A program made the translations under genes and the position numbers. Shown here one piece after another: positions 1-8,728 of a stretch of 34,880 bases of DNA. A model generated the notes under the pieces. It saw nothing but the letters and a program-made list of their open reading frames with translations. It searched no databases and was not told the DNA's origin. Source of the stretch: Thermodesulfovibrio sp. N1 (GTDB lineage: Bacteria; Nitrospirota; Thermodesulfovibrionia; Thermodesulfovibrionales; Thermodesulfovibrionaceae); NCBI RefSeq assembly GCF_001707915.1, contig NZ_MAVV01000017.1, positions 1 through 34,880 on the forward strand, written 5' to 3'. Position 1 is the first letter of the stretch. Each line of letters begins with the position of its first letter.

Positions 1-415
1 TTGCATTTATATGACCAAGTTCATGGGCTAAAACTCCTACAAGCTCACTTTCTTTATCCATTTTTAAAAGAATTTCTCTTGTTATAAAAATAGGTCCTCC
101 TGGTAGGGCAAAGGCATTAACTTGAGAGGAATTAACAACATAAAACTGATAGTCAACTTTTCTTGGAGTTACATTTGCAATTCTATAACCGACTTCTTTT
201 ATATAATTCTGGACATCTCTTTCAGGATATAATCCTTCATTTTCATTTATTGCTACTGGTATAACTTTGTGTCCAATTTGAATTTCTTGTTCTGTTGAAA
301 GAAGAGTATAAGTTTTTTTACCTGAGAGAGGATCAATTTCTGTTACACAGGCGAATGAAAACAAAGATAATAAAATTAACAAATAAAATTTAAAGAATCT
401 CTTCTTCATTTTCAT
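1..415 (-). CDS. M48 family metalloprotease, putative lipoprotein (5' part only)
   Basis: This is the N-terminal 138 codons of a zinc metalloprotease that continues beyond the left edge of the window. Visible features are a basic start, a hydrophobic stretch ending in SFAC at about residue 23 (a loose lipobox), the M48 landmark NAFALPGG near residue 107, and the zinc-binding HELGH motif close to the truncation. M48 lipoproteins of this type (BepA/YfgC-like) act in the envelope on misassembled outer-membrane proteins; that role is family knowledge. Two candidate ATGs lie two codons apart (415 and 409); I chose the outer one, which has GGAAG about 11 nt upstream. The start lies inside the 3' end of a small ORF (390-521), so the two may be translationally coupled. 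Family is secure, exact subfamily is not. Confidence 0.85.
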   Translation of the reverse strand, partial: MKMKKRFFKFYLLILLSLFSFACVTEIDPLSGKKTYTLLSTEQEIQIGHKVIPVAINENEGLYPERDVQNYIKEVGYRIANVTPRKVDYQFYVVNSSQVNAFALPGGPIFITREILLKMDKESELVGVLAHELGHINA

Positions 416-521
416 CTGTTCTAAATCTTCCTGCAAATAAAACTTTCATTATATCGTTGTCTACTTTCAATACTACTTTTGAGCTACTTTTTGGATTTCC
501 TTTGATCCATTTATCAATCAT
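390..521 (-). CDS. Small ORF, 43 codons, overlapping the M48 gene start
   Basis: I do not recognise this protein. It reads MIDKWIKGNP at the start and ends in an acidic tail with several Glu. The body resembles a short beta-rich segment (VVLKVDNDIMKVLFAG). It ends 26 nt inside the M48 gene in another frame, a spacing compatible with translational coupling. No clear Shine-Dalgarno sequence precedes the ATG. The alternative is a chance ORF in the leader of the protease gene. Conservation in relatives would decide. Confidence 0.4.
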   Translation of the reverse strand: MIDKWIKGNPKSSSKVVLKVDNDIMKVLFAGRFRTDENEEEIL

Positions 522-596
522 ATATGTAGTTTAACAAAATTATTCTTTTATGTTAAGAGATTTTATTTTGATAAATTTTAAATTTATGAAGTTGAC

Positions 597-626
597 TTGA
601 ATAATTTTTCAAATTTTTAGTATCTT
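597..626 (+). promoter_or_regulatory. Putative sigma-70-type promoter for tRNA-Leu and galU
   Basis: TTGAAT (597-602) and TATCTT (621-626) are separated by 18 bp and end 7 nt before the tRNA 5' end, so transcription would start at or next to the mature tRNA end. Each box matches the consensus at four of six positions. Assignment is by eye. Confidence 0.4.
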
Positions 627-633
627 AAATATA

Positions 634-719
634 GCCGGAGTGGCGGAATTGGTAGACGCAAGGGACTTAAAATCCCTCGGAGGGTGACCTCCGTACGAGT
701 TCGAGTCTCGTCTCCGGCA
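634..719 (+). tRNA. tRNA-Leu (anticodon TAA)
   Basis: This is an 86-nt class II tRNA. The 7-bp acceptor stem GCCGGAG/CTCCGGC is perfect, the D-arm reads GGTAGACGC, the anticodon stem AGGGA/TCCCT encloses loop CTTAAAA with anticodon TAA at 668-670, a long variable arm follows, and the T-arm contains GTTCGAGTC. Discriminator base is A at 719. CCA is not encoded. It lies 24 nt upstream of galU on the same strand and is probably cotranscribed with it. Confidence 0.97.
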
Positions 720-743
720 TTATTTTTTTATTTGGAGGGCAAA

Positions 744-1604
744 ATGATAAAAAAGGCTGTCCTTCCAGTAGCAGGTCTTGGGACAAGGTTTCTTCCTGCA
801 ACAAAGGCTTCTCCAAAAGAGATGCTTCCTATACTTGATAAACCTATAATTCAGTATGCTGTAGAAGAGGCTGTAAAAGTCGGTATTGAGGAGTTTTTGT
901 TTATCACAGGGAAACATAAAAGAGCAATTGAAGACCATTTTGACAAAGCCTATGAATTAGAAGAAAGACTTAAAATATCTGGTAAGTATGATTTATTAAA
1001 GAAAATTAATTTTTTTGAAAATCTTAATTTTGCCTATATCAGACAAAAAGAGCCAAAGGGACTTGGTGATGCTATACACTGTGCTAAACCCTTTATTAAA
1101 GATGAACCATTTATTGTTATATTAAGCGATGATGTTATAGATCCTGATTATTCAGTTCTTTCGGATATGATAAATATTTATAATCGAACAAAATCTCCTG
1201 TCATTGCCTTAGAAGAAGTATCATGGGAAGAAGTATCAAGATATGGAATAGTTTCAGCAAAAAAAATTGATGAGCATTATTTAATTGAAGATATGATAGA
1301 AAAGCCTGAAAAAACTAAGGCACCATCGAATCTTGCAATTATCGGAAGATATATTTTAACTCCTGATATTTTTAAACATCTTGAGACGTTGGAGCCTGGT
1401 AAAGGAGGAGAAATTCAGCTAACAGATGCTTTGAAATCAATGGCAAAGGAAGTATCCATATATGGTTATAAAATCAAATGTAAAAGATATGATGCAGGAG
1501 AAAAATTTGGTTATTTAAAAACGATTATAGATTTTGCCCTCAGGGACCCTGAAATATCTTCTGAATTTAGAAAATTTTTAAAAGAACAATTATCCTGCAT
1601 TTAA
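744..1604 (+). CDS. galU: UTP-glucose-1-phosphate uridylyltransferase
   Basis: GalU makes UDP-glucose from UTP and glucose-1-phosphate in the cytoplasm, feeding envelope polysaccharide and glycolipid synthesis. The 286-residue protein has the nucleotide-binding signature GLGTRFLP at residues 11-18 followed by the usual ATKASPKEMLPI run, a GLGDAI loop at 106-111 and the metal-binding LSDD at 127-130. Length matches the family. I place the start at the ATG at 744, preceded by GGAGGG at 6 nt; an in-frame reading from 684 would begin inside the tRNA and lacks a ribosome site. lon follows 91 nt downstream. Confidence 0.95.
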   Translation: MIKKAVLPVAGLGTRFLPATKASPKEMLPILDKPIIQYAVEEAVKVGIEEFLFITGKHKRAIEDHFDKAYELEERLKISGKYDLLKKINFFENLNFAYIRQKEPKGLGDAIHCAKPFIKDEPFIVILSDDVIDPDYSVLSDMINIYNRTKSPVIALEEVSWEEVSRYGIVSAKKIDEHYLIEDMIEKPEKTKAPSNLAIIGRYILTPDIFKHLETLEPGKGGEIQLTDALKSMAKEVSIYGYKIKCKRYDAGEKFGYLKTIIDFALRDPEISSEFRKFLKEQLSCI

Positions 1605-1615
1605 TTTCTTAAATA

Positions 1616-1644
1616 TTGCTCAAATAATAAACAAAATTTATGTT
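1616..1644 (+). promoter_or_regulatory. Possible promoter upstream of lon
   Basis: TTGCTC (1616-1621) and TATGTT (1639-1644) with a 17-bp spacer lie in the AT-rich galU-lon gap. The match is only moderate, and readthrough from galU is equally possible. No CIRCE or other heat-shock operator was seen. Confidence 0.25.
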
Positions 1645-1695
1645 AAAAGTGTTAAAATTATAAAGAAATCTAAAAATTTTTCGTAGGAGGATTAA

Positions 1696-4107
1696 ATGGA
1701 TGAAATAAAAAAAGAGGAAGAAAAAAATAAAATAAATGAAAAAGATATTGAAATACCTCAAGAGTTACCGATATTAGCAGTAAGAGACATAGTTATTTTC
1801 CCATACATGATAATTCCTTTATTTGTAGGTAGAGATATCTCTGTTAAAGCTGTTGAACATGCATTAAATACTAATCGTTTAATTCTTTTACTTACACAGA
1901 AAGATTTTAATATAGAAGTTCCAGAACCTTCTGACCTCTACAATATTGGTACTATTTGCATGATAATGAGAATGCTTAGACTTCCTGATGGAAGGCTTAA
2001 AATTCTTGTACAGGGCATTTCGAAAGCAAAGGCAATTGATTTTTATCAATCAGAAGGTTTTTATATGGCTAAAATTGAAAAGATAGAGGATGAAGTTATA
2101 AAGGAAATAACTATAGAACATGAAGCCCTTATAAGAACTGTTAAAGAACAACTTGAAAAGGTTATCTCCCTTGGAAAGAATATTCCTCCAGACGCAATGG
2201 TTATTATTGAAAACATTGATGAACCTGGGAGATTGGCAGATTTAATAGCATCTAATCTTGGGCTTAAAAGTGATCAGGCTCAAGAGATTCTCGAAATTAA
2301 CAATCCTATAGAAAGATTGAAAAAAATTAACGAGATTCTTAATCGCGAAATACAATTGCTTACAATTCAGCAAAAAATTCAGAAAGATGCAAAAAATGAA
2401 ATAGATAAGACTCAAAGAGAATATTTTCTAAGAGAACAGCTAAAGGCTATTCAGCGAGAGCTTGGTGATATAGATGAAAAGGCAGAAGAAATAAATGAAT
2501 TTAGAAAAAAAATAGAAGAAGCCAAAATGCCTGAAAAGGTAAAAGAGGAAGCTGAAAAGCAACTTAAGAGACTTGAAAGAATGCATCCTGAGTCTGCAGA
2601 ATCTGCAGTTATAAGGACATATCTTGAATGGCTTACAGAACTACCATGGTCACGTTCAACAGAAGACAGGCTTGATATAAAAGCAGCCAAAGATGTTCTT
2701 GATAAAGACCACTATGATCTTGAAAAAGTTAAAGAGAGAATTCTTGAATATCTGAGTGTTAGAAAGCTTAAAGAAAAAATGAAAGGACCAATCCTTTGCT
2801 TTATTGGACCACCTGGAGTTGGTAAAACTTCTTTAGGACGTTCCATTGCAAAAGCATTAGGAAGGGAGTTTGTTAGAATTTCCCTTGGTGGTGTTAGAGA
2901 TGAGGCTGAAATAAGAGGACATAGGAGAACCTATGTTGGTGCTCTTCCTGGAAGAATTATTCAGGGAATTAGACAGGCAGGGACAAACAATCCTGTATTC
3001 ATGCTCGATGAAATAGATAAACTTGGTATGGATTTTAGAGGAGACCCTTCCTCTGCTCTTCTTGAAGTCCTTGACCCTGAACAAAATAATAGTTTTGTTG
3101 ACCATTATCTTGCTGTTCCTTTCGATTTAAGTAAGGTTATGTTTGTTTGCACAGGAAATATCGCTGATACAATTCCTTCAGCTTTGAAAGATAGAATGGA
3201 GATTATATATCTTTCAGGATATACAGAGGAAGAAAAACTTCAGATTGCAAAGAAATATTTAATACCAAAACAGCTTGAAGAACATGGACTTAACTCTTCA
3301 ATTTTAAAAATCAGTGATAAAGCAATAAGATATATAATCACTCATCATACAAGAGAAGCAGGAGTTAGAAATCTCGAAAGAGAGATAGCAAATCTCTGCA
3401 GAAAAGTAGCTAAATATGTTGCAGAAGGGAAAAAGAAGAAATTTTATGTAACTGCACAAAAAGTATCAAAATTTCTTGGTGCACCTAAGTATCTTCCAGA
3501 AGAAGAACTTAAAAAAGAAGAAGTTGGAGTTGCAACAGGTCTTGCCTGGACAGAAGCAGGTGGAGACGTAATATATGTAGAAGCTACAATAATGAAAGGA
3601 AAAGGAAATCTGATTCTTACTGGACAGTTAGGAGATGTTATGAAAGAGTCTGCTCAGGCGGCATTAAGCTATGTAAAATCAAAGGCAAAAGAATTAAAAA
3701 TTGATGAGAAATTATTTAGCACATCAGATTTACATATACATGTTCCAGCTGGAGCTATTCCAAAGGACGGTCCCTCAGCAGGAATAACTATGGCATCGGC
3801 AATTGCCTCGTGTTTTACAGGTAAGCCTTTAAGAAAAGATGTCGCAATGACTGGTGAAATAACGCTAAGAGGAAGGGTTCTTCCAATTGGAGGACTCAAA
3901 GAAAAAGTCCTTGCTGCAAAAAGAATGGGCATAAAAACAGTTATAATACCTAAGAGAAACAAAAAAGACCTTGATGAATTACCAAAGTATGTTAAAGAAG
4001 GGATGAAGTTTGCTCTTGTTGAGACAATGGATGAGGTTTTAAAACACATTTTTTCAAAGGCTAAAACAAAGTCTCAGCCTCAGAAAGTAGCAGCTAAAGC
4101 TAAATGA
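1696..4107 (+). CDS. lon: ATP-dependent protease Lon
   Basis: Lon is the cytoplasmic AAA+ serine protease that degrades misfolded and regulatory proteins. At 803 residues it is a full-length LonA. The N-terminal substrate-binding domain (about residues 20-215, beginning [13 protein letters not shown]) is followed by a coiled segment, the AAA+ module with Walker A GPPGVGKT at 371-378 and Walker B FMLDE at about 435-439, and the protease domain with catalytic Ser694 in DGPSAG and Lys737 in GGLKEK, 43 residues apart as in E. coli Lon. TAGGAGGA lies just before the ATG. The stop overlaps the thiL start by 4 nt. The C-terminus is a short Lys/Ala/Gln-rich tail. Confidence 0.97.
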   Translation: MDEIKKEEEKNKINEKDIEIPQELPILAVRDIVIFPYMIIPLFVGRDISVKAVEHALNTNRLILLLTQKDFNIEVPEPSDLYNIGTICMIMRMLRLPDGRLKILVQGISKAKAIDFYQSEGFYMAKIEKIEDEVIKEITIEHEALIRTVKEQLEKVISLGKNIPPDAMVIIENIDEPGRLADLIASNLGLKSDQAQEILEINNPIERLKKINEILNREIQLLTIQQKIQKDAKNEIDKTQREYFLREQLKAIQRELGDIDEKAEEINEFRKKIEEAKMPEKVKEEAEKQLKRLERMHPESAESAVIRTYLEWLTELPWSRSTEDRLDIKAAKDVLDKDHYDLEKVKERILEYLSVRKLKEKMKGPILCFIGPPGVGKTSLGRSIAKALGREFVRISLGGVRDEAEIRGHRRTYVGALPGRIIQGIRQAGTNNPVFMLDEIDKLGMDFRGDPSSALLEVLDPEQNNSFVDHYLAVPFDLSKVMFVCTGNIADTIPSALKDRMEIIYLSGYTEEEKLQIAKKYLIPKQLEEHGLNSSILKISDKAIRYIITHHTREAGVRNLEREIANLCRKVAKYVAEGKKKKFYVTAQKVSKFLGAPKYLPEEELKKEEVGVATGLAWTEAGGDVIYVEATIMKGKGNLILTGQLGDVMKESAQAALSYVKSKAKELKIDEKLFSTSDLHIHVPAGAIPKDGPSAGITMASAIASCFTGKPLRKDVAMTGEITLRGRVLPIGGLKEKVLAAKRMGIKTVIIPKRNKKDLDELPKYVKEGMKFALVETMDEVLKHIFSKAKTKSQPQKVAAKAK

Positions 4108-5291
4108 AAAAAGATGAAATTGCAATAATTAAAGATATAAGGAATAAATTTTTTTTCCCTGAAGGGATAGGAATTGGTGATGATTCAGCAGTACTTAGAT
4201 TTAAAGAATCTGCATTGATTACAACAGATCTTATGATTGAAGATGTCCATTTCGACCTTAGTTTCACTTCTTTTTATCATCTTGGATTTAAAATTGTTTC
4301 TATCAATGTAAGTGATATTTATGCAATGGGGGGAGATTTCAGAGGTTTTTTATTTTCTCTTGGAGCTCCACAAACAATCTCCGATGAAGATTTCAATGAA
4401 TTATTCAGTGGAATTAAGGATGCATTAAATCATTACGGAGGCTTTTTAATCGGTGGAGATTTAAGTAAAAGTGATAAAATTGTCCTTTCAGGAGTTGCTA
4501 TTGGAGAGACTGGAAGGCCGATTTTAAGAAAAGGAGCAGAGCCCGAGGACCTGATTTATATAACATCCTATCTTGGACTTTCTCAAGCAGGTTTTTATCT
4601 TTTAAGAAATCTTTCTAAAGAGAGTAAAAAGATAGTAAAATCCATCAAAAATTTTGATTTATTAAATGATTTTTCCGAATCTTTTCTTTCTTTTTCTGAA
4701 TCTTTTCTTCGTCATTCTGAACCTTTTATTGGTCATTCTGAGCGTAGCGAAGAATCTTATATAAAAATAACCCATAAGGAAGGAGACCCTTCAGCTACAC
4801 CTCAGGGTGACAGAAAAAAATGTAATTGTGAGCGAAGCGAAGAATCTAATGCAAAAGTATTAAATCTTCCTGAAAGGAAAATTCGATTAAAAGAAATAAA
4901 AGAGATTTTACAAAGACATCTTATGCCTGCGGCAAGAAAGCCTGATAAATTTAGAAACAATGCAAAAGCAATGATGGATATAAGTGACGGGTTACTTATT
5001 GATTTACATAGACTTTGCGAAGAAAGTGGAGTTGGTGCAGAAATCTATATTGATGAAATACCAATTCATCCCGAGGTTGCCCAAGTAGCAGAGCTTTTCC
5101 ACATTGACCCAATGAAAATTATACTTTCTGGTGGTGAAGACTACGAACTTCTTGTTGTATCTGATAAAGAGAATGTTACAGAGACTGTTTTAATCCCAAT
5201 TGGAAAAATAATTAAAGATAAAGGAATTTATATAGTAGACTCAATGAAAGGAAAACTACAAGCAAAACCAGAAGGCTGGCAACATTTTTAA
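4104..5291 (+). CDS. thiL: Thiamine-monophosphate kinase with an in-frame repeat insertion
   Basis: ThiL phosphorylates thiamine phosphate to thiamine diphosphate. The AIRS-type N-terminal half is recognisable from GIGDDSAVL near residue 22, [12 protein letters not shown] and [10 protein letters not shown], and the C-terminal half from [14 protein letters not shown] and the ATP-binding [11 protein letters not shown]. The protein is 395 residues against roughly 310-330 for the family. The excess lies at about residues 190-254, between the two domains, and coincides exactly with copies of a palindromic DNA repeat (4671-4847). The flanking domains look intact, so the enzyme is probably functional with an added loop. 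It overlaps lon by 4 nt and has no strong ribosome site of its own, suggesting coupling; rimO begins 1 nt after its stop. Confidence 0.92.
   Translation: MKKDEIAIIKDIRNKFFFPEGIGIGDDSAVLRFKESALITTDLMIEDVHFDLSFTSFYHLGFKIVSINVSDIYAMGGDFRGFLFSLGAPQTISDEDFNELFSGIKDALNHYGGFLIGGDLSKSDKIVLSGVAIGETGRPILRKGAEPEDLIYITSYLGLSQAGFYLLRNLSKESKKIVKSIKNFDLLNDFSESFLSFSESFLRHSEPFIGHSERSEESYIKITHKEGDPSATPQGDRKKCNCERSEESNAKVLNLPERKIRLKEIKEILQRHLMPAARKPDKFRNNAKAMMDISDGLLIDLHRLCEESGVGAEIYIDEIPIHPEVAQVAELFHIDPMKIILSGGEDYELLVVSDKENVTETVLIPIGKIIKDKGIYIVDSMKGKLQAKPEGWQHF
4671..4847 (+). repeat. Palindromic repeat element inserted in frame in thiL
   Basis: Core arm at 4732-4757 begins GTCATTCTGAGCGTAGCGAA and ends GAATCT. 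An inverted, diverged copy lies at 4784-4813; its reverse complement starts CTGTCACCCTGAGG and ends GAAGGGTCT. A second direct copy lies at 4824-4847 (GAGCGAAGCGAAGAATCT). Upstream, 4671-4731 is a degenerate 21-bp tandem series that grades into the first arm and encodes 7-residue units from FSESFLS to HSERSEE. The whole element stays open in the thiL frame. A close copy lies at 34520-34546 in hypF and a decayed one at 25626-25652. Confidence 0.85.
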
Positions 5292-5292
5292 G

Positions 5293-6564
5293 ATGAAATT
5301 CACTGTAATTACCCTTGGATGTCCAAAAAATACAGTTGATTCAAGACATTTAATAGAGGCTTTGATTAAAGAAGGCTTTTCCTATGTGGAAGAATTCAAA
5401 AAAGCTGATTTTGTCTTTATAAATACCTGTTGCTTTATAAATGATGCGAAGGAAGAATCGATTGATGAAATTCTGACAGCAGTAAAGTTTAAAGATTATA
5501 GAAAACTTATTGTTTTTGGTTGTCTTTCAGAGAGATACAGAGAAGAAATAAAAAAAGAAATACCAGAGATTGATGCTTTATTTGGAGTAAAGGAATCAGA
5601 ACGTATTATTAAATTTATGTCACAGTTTAAGGATTTGAAAGACTTTCAAAGTGTTCCTTATACTGTAGAACCACCAAGTTACAGATATATTAAAATTGCC
5701 GATGGATGTAGCAGAAAATGCACCTTTTGTGTTATTCCTTCCATAAGAGGTAATTTTAGAAGTACTGAACCTGAAAAAATACTTAAGGAAGCTGAGAGTT
5801 TTGTTTCCTCAGGAGTAAAAGAACTAATTCTTGTTGCTCAGGACATAACGCAGTATGGTAAAGAACTGAAGGGATACAATCTAACAAGTCTTCTTAATGA
5901 TTTATGTTCAATTAGTGGTGATTTCTGGATTAGGCTTCTTTATCTTTATCCCACTGATATTAATCAAAAATTAGTTCAAACAATAGCAGAGCATGATAAA
6001 ATTGTTAAATATCTTGACATACCAATGCAACACAGTGAAGAAAGAATACTAAGGTTAATGGGAAGAAGAGGAACAAAAAAAGAGTATTTGAGAAAGATTC
6101 ACGAATTAAGACAAGCTATTCCAGAAGTAATACTTAGAAGCACATTTATTGTAGGATTTCCCACTGAAAAGGAAGTAGAGTTTCAAAGCCTTGTTGATTT
6201 TATTGAGGAGGTTCAGTTTGACCGTTTGGGTGTTTTTAAATATTCCAAAGAAGAAGGAACTGTGGCTTACAATTTAAAGGAACAAATCCCTGAAAATGTT
6301 AAACAGCGTAGATATGATGAAATTATGTCAAGGCAGGCAGTTATCTCCATTGAAAAAAATCGTGCATTTGTTGGGAAAGAATATGATGCTCTGATAGATT
6401 ATGTTGATGTAGATCTTGCTCTTGCAAGACTTTATTGCCATGCACCAGAAATTGATGGTGTGGTAATATTAGATAATATATCAAATTTGAAAGCAGGAGA
6501 TAAAGTAAAAGTTTTAATAAAAGAAGCTTATGAATATGACCTTAAAGGAGTTATTGTTTCGTGA
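5293..6564 (+). CDS. rimO: Ribosomal protein S12 methylthiotransferase RimO
   Basis: RimO is a radical SAM enzyme with two [4Fe-4S] clusters that adds a methylthio group to a conserved Asp of ribosomal protein S12. The 423-residue protein has the UPF0004 domain with LGCPKN (Cys10), INTCCFI (Cys46/47) and GCLSERY, the radical SAM motif Cys139-x3-Cys143-x2-Cys146 in DGCSRKCTFC, and a C-terminal TRAM-type domain of about 65 residues. The LGCPKNTVDS start and GCLSERY argue for RimO over MiaB. The start ATG is 1 nt after the thiL stop and the stop overlaps the next gene by 4 nt. Confidence 0.93.
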   Translation: MKFTVITLGCPKNTVDSRHLIEALIKEGFSYVEEFKKADFVFINTCCFINDAKEESIDEILTAVKFKDYRKLIVFGCLSERYREEIKKEIPEIDALFGVKESERIIKFMSQFKDLKDFQSVPYTVEPPSYRYIKIADGCSRKCTFCVIPSIRGNFRSTEPEKILKEAESFVSSGVKELILVAQDITQYGKELKGYNLTSLLNDLCSISGDFWIRLLYLYPTDINQKLVQTIAEHDKIVKYLDIPMQHSEERILRLMGRRGTKKEYLRKIHELRQAIPEVILRSTFIVGFPTEKEVEFQSLVDFIEEVQFDRLGVFKYSKEEGTVAYNLKEQIPENVKQRRYDEIMSRQAVISIEKNRAFVGKEYDALIDYVDVDLALARLYCHAPEIDGVVILDNISNLKAGDKVKVLIKEAYEYDLKGVIVS

Positions 6565-7391
6565 AGAAATATCTTGTTCCGTTAATTCTTTTTCTGGCTA
6601 CTGTCTTAACAACACTTTTTGCAGGAGCCCTTCAACAGGGAATTAATCTTTTTAACGAGCCTTTTAGAATATGGGAAGGTTATCCCTTTTCAGTAAGTAT
6701 AATGACAATTTTACTTGGCCATGAGATGGGACATTTTTTTGCATCAAAGGTTCACAGAACAAAGGCAACTTTACCTTATTTTATTCCAGCACCTTCTATC
6801 ATTGGTACCTTTGGCGCCTTTATAAAAATGAAATCACCAATATTTACAAGAAAGGCACTGATTGATATTGGAGCAACAGGTCCTCTGGTTGGTTTTTTTT
6901 TATCTATTATTGCTTGTATAATTGGGCTAAGGATGTCAAAAGTTGTTCCTTTGACAATGCAAGGAGATGATTTTTTCATGTTAGGTGATTCTATTTTGTT
7001 TTCCTTGCTTGTTAAATTTATCTTAGGAGAAGTTTCAGCCCCCTATGATGTTCTTTTAAGCCCTGTTGCTTTTGCAGGATGGATAGGACTTTTTGTAACC
7101 TCAATGAATCTAATTCCTGTTGGACAGCTTGACGGAGGTCATATTGCCTATGCTTTATTTGGAAGATATCACTTTTATATTTCAAGAGGATTTGTTTTTA
7201 TAATTGTTTTATTAGGAATTTTTTACTGGCATGGTTGGCTTGTATGGGCTGCATTATTACTTTTTCTTGGATTAGATCATCCTCCAATACTTGTATGGGA
7301 ATATAAACTTTCACTTAGTAGAAGAATAATTGGCATGGTTTCATTTCTAATATTTATAATTACTTTTGTTCCAGCGCCTTTTAAGTTTTAA
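6561..7391 (+). CDS. M50 family (site-2 protease) membrane metalloprotease
   Basis: This 276-residue, multi-pass membrane protein carries the zinc motif HEMGH at residues 54-58 within a hydrophobic segment and the distal metal-ligand motif QLDGGH with Asp191. These define the site-2 protease family of intramembrane proteases. No PDZ domain is visible, so it belongs with the short bacterial/archaeal type rather than RseP. Substrates are unknown. It starts with GTG overlapping the rimO stop by 4 nt, and the next gene begins 1 nt after its stop, so it is buried in the lon-thiL-rimO run and is probably cotranscribed. Confidence 0.88.
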   Translation: MKKYLVPLILFLATVLTTLFAGALQQGINLFNEPFRIWEGYPFSVSIMTILLGHEMGHFFASKVHRTKATLPYFIPAPSIIGTFGAFIKMKSPIFTRKALIDIGATGPLVGFFLSIIACIIGLRMSKVVPLTMQGDDFFMLGDSILFSLLVKFILGEVSAPYDVLLSPVAFAGWIGLFVTSMNLIPVGQLDGGHIAYALFGRYHFYISRGFVFIIVLLGIFYWHGWLVWAALLLFLGLDHPPILVWEYKLSLSRRIIGMVSFLIFIITFVPAPFKF

Positions 7392-7392
7392 A

Positions 7393-8298
7393 ATGAAAAA
7401 CTATATTCATTATCGCAAAACAAAAAGACCTCTTGATTTTGAAAATATGACTGTTGAGATAGGTTTTGGTTCTGGTGATTTCTTGGTAAAAATGGCAAAG
7501 GAAAATCCTGAAGAGATATTTTTTGGAATAGAAAAGTCATGGATTCCTGTAAATAAACTTCTAAAAAAATGTCGTATTGAAAATCTGAATAATGTTTTCT
7601 GCACTAAGCTCGATGCTTACTGGGCAATGTTTCTTCTATTTAGGAATAGAAGTGTAAAAAAAATATTTATGAACTATCCAGACCCTTGGTTTAAAAAATC
7701 CCATGTTGAAAGAAGGCTTACAAAAAGAGAAAATTTATATATTTATGCTAAAAAATTAATTACAAATGGTGAAATCAAAATTAGAACAGATGATTATTCA
7801 TTTTTAGAGTTTACATTAGAAGAAGCCAATATTTTAAATTGTTTTACAATAAACGTTTCTAATCCAGTAATAAGCGAGCCTTTAACAAAGTATGAAAAAA
7901 AGTGGCTTTTAATGGATAAAAAAATATGGGATATTATCCTTAGAAAGGAGAAAGAACCTTCTCAAATGAAGATTAATGAAATAAAGGAGGTGACCGAGTT
8001 GTATCCTGTAAAAATTTCTGTAGATAGGGTAAATATAGAAGTATTACATCAAAGGGAATTTAAAATAGATGATAGTTTGTATTTAAAGTGTTTTTCTGTA
8101 TGGACAAAAGAGCAAGATTATGCAATAGAAGTTTTAATAAGTGAAAATAATTTTTTGCAGTCCTTTATATTAACTATAAAGAAGAAGGATAATTATTTTA
8201 TAATGGATGTATCACAATTTAGTGAAGTTTTAAAAACTGAAGGAATTCAGAAAGCTTTGAATTTTTTAGCTAAATACTTAAATAAGGAGATATTATGA
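7393..8298 (+). CDS. trmB: tRNA (guanine-N7)-methyltransferase with long C-terminal extension
   Basis: TrmB methylates G46 of tRNA at N7 using SAM. The Rossmann SAM motif VEIGFGSGDFL is near residue 22 and the catalytic/tRNA-binding NYPDPWFKKSH near residue 94, followed by RRLT. The protein is 301 residues; the methyltransferase core ends near residue 200 and about 100 extra residues follow, rich in beta-like segments. C-terminal extensions are known in thermophilic TrmB proteins such as that of Aquifex. I use the ATG at 7393, directly after the upstream stop; a TTG at 7366 would add nine residues overlapping the protease gene. The stop overlaps the next gene by 4 nt. Confidence 0.9.
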   Translation: MKNYIHYRKTKRPLDFENMTVEIGFGSGDFLVKMAKENPEEIFFGIEKSWIPVNKLLKKCRIENLNNVFCTKLDAYWAMFLLFRNRSVKKIFMNYPDPWFKKSHVERRLTKRENLYIYAKKLITNGEIKIRTDDYSFLEFTLEEANILNCFTINVSNPVISEPLTKYEKKWLLMDKKIWDIILRKEKEPSQMKINEIKEVTELYPVKISVDRVNIEVLHQREFKIDDSLYLKCFSVWTKEQDYAIEVLISENNFLQSFILTIKKKDNYFIMDVSQFSEVLKTEGIQKALNFLAKYLNKEIL

Positions 8299-8708
8299 AG
8301 AAGAAGATTTTGGTATGCGTTCAAAGGGATATCAAAAATACCATTAGCTGGGCTTTGAAGGATCTTTCAGTAGTTATTCCGCAGTATTTTGACCATACTT
8401 ATCAGATTGAAAAACTCTTTGAGTCAGATACAAATTTTTGTGGAATAATAATTGATTCTCAAATCGATGGTGAAAGCACAATTCCTTTTTTAAAAACAAT
8501 TAGAGATAAATCAAATATCAAAATTCTTCTAATTATCTCAGCTGAAACTCCAAAACAGGAAATAGTAAAGCTTATTCAGGATAAAATGGTTGATAATGTT
8601 ATTTTAAGACCCTTCAATGCAAATCAAATAGTTGATGGAGTTGCAAAATTGTGTGGTATTCAGCGAGCTACAGAAAAACCCTGGTATATGTATACAAAAC
8701 CTGAATAG
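8295..8708 (+). CDS. CheY-like receiver domain protein, degenerate
   Basis: This 137-residue protein is a single alpha/beta domain with receiver-domain layout. It has a beta1 strand KKILVCV, a central strand GIIIDSQ whose Asp sits where the phosphoacceptor would be, ILLIISAET in the beta4/switch position, and VDNVILRPF where active receivers have a conserved Lys before Pro. The acidic Asp-Asp pair after beta1 is missing and the Lys is Arg, so Mg-dependent phosphorylation is doubtful. No output domain or histidine kinase is nearby. It overlaps trmB by 4 nt. Fold is a confident guess from pattern; function is unknown. Confidence 0.65.
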   Translation: MKKKILVCVQRDIKNTISWALKDLSVVIPQYFDHTYQIEKLFESDTNFCGIIIDSQIDGESTIPFLKTIRDKSNIKILLIISAETPKQEIVKLIQDKMVDNVILRPFNANQIVDGVAKLCGIQRATEKPWYMYTKPE

Positions 8709-8720
8709 ATTTGATATAAT
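8691..8720 (+). promoter_or_regulatory. Putative extended -10 promoter for the TPR gene, leaderless
   Basis: A perfect TATAAT at 8715-8720 is preceded by TGA, forming an extended -10, with TATACA (8691-8696) 18 bp upstream. The ATG of the TPR gene lies at 8729, only 8 nt further, and no Shine-Dalgarno sequence is present, so the transcript would start within a base or two of the initiation codon. Confidence 0.5.
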
Positions 8721-8728
8721 TTTTTGTT

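Noticed and set aside
1605-1695. CIRCE or other heat-shock operator upstream of lon
   Set aside because: No inverted repeat of the expected form is present in the 91-nt gap.
4671-4870. Fused extra functional domain in ThiL
   Set aside because: The surplus residues are fully explained by repeat DNA read in frame; no known domain pattern is present.
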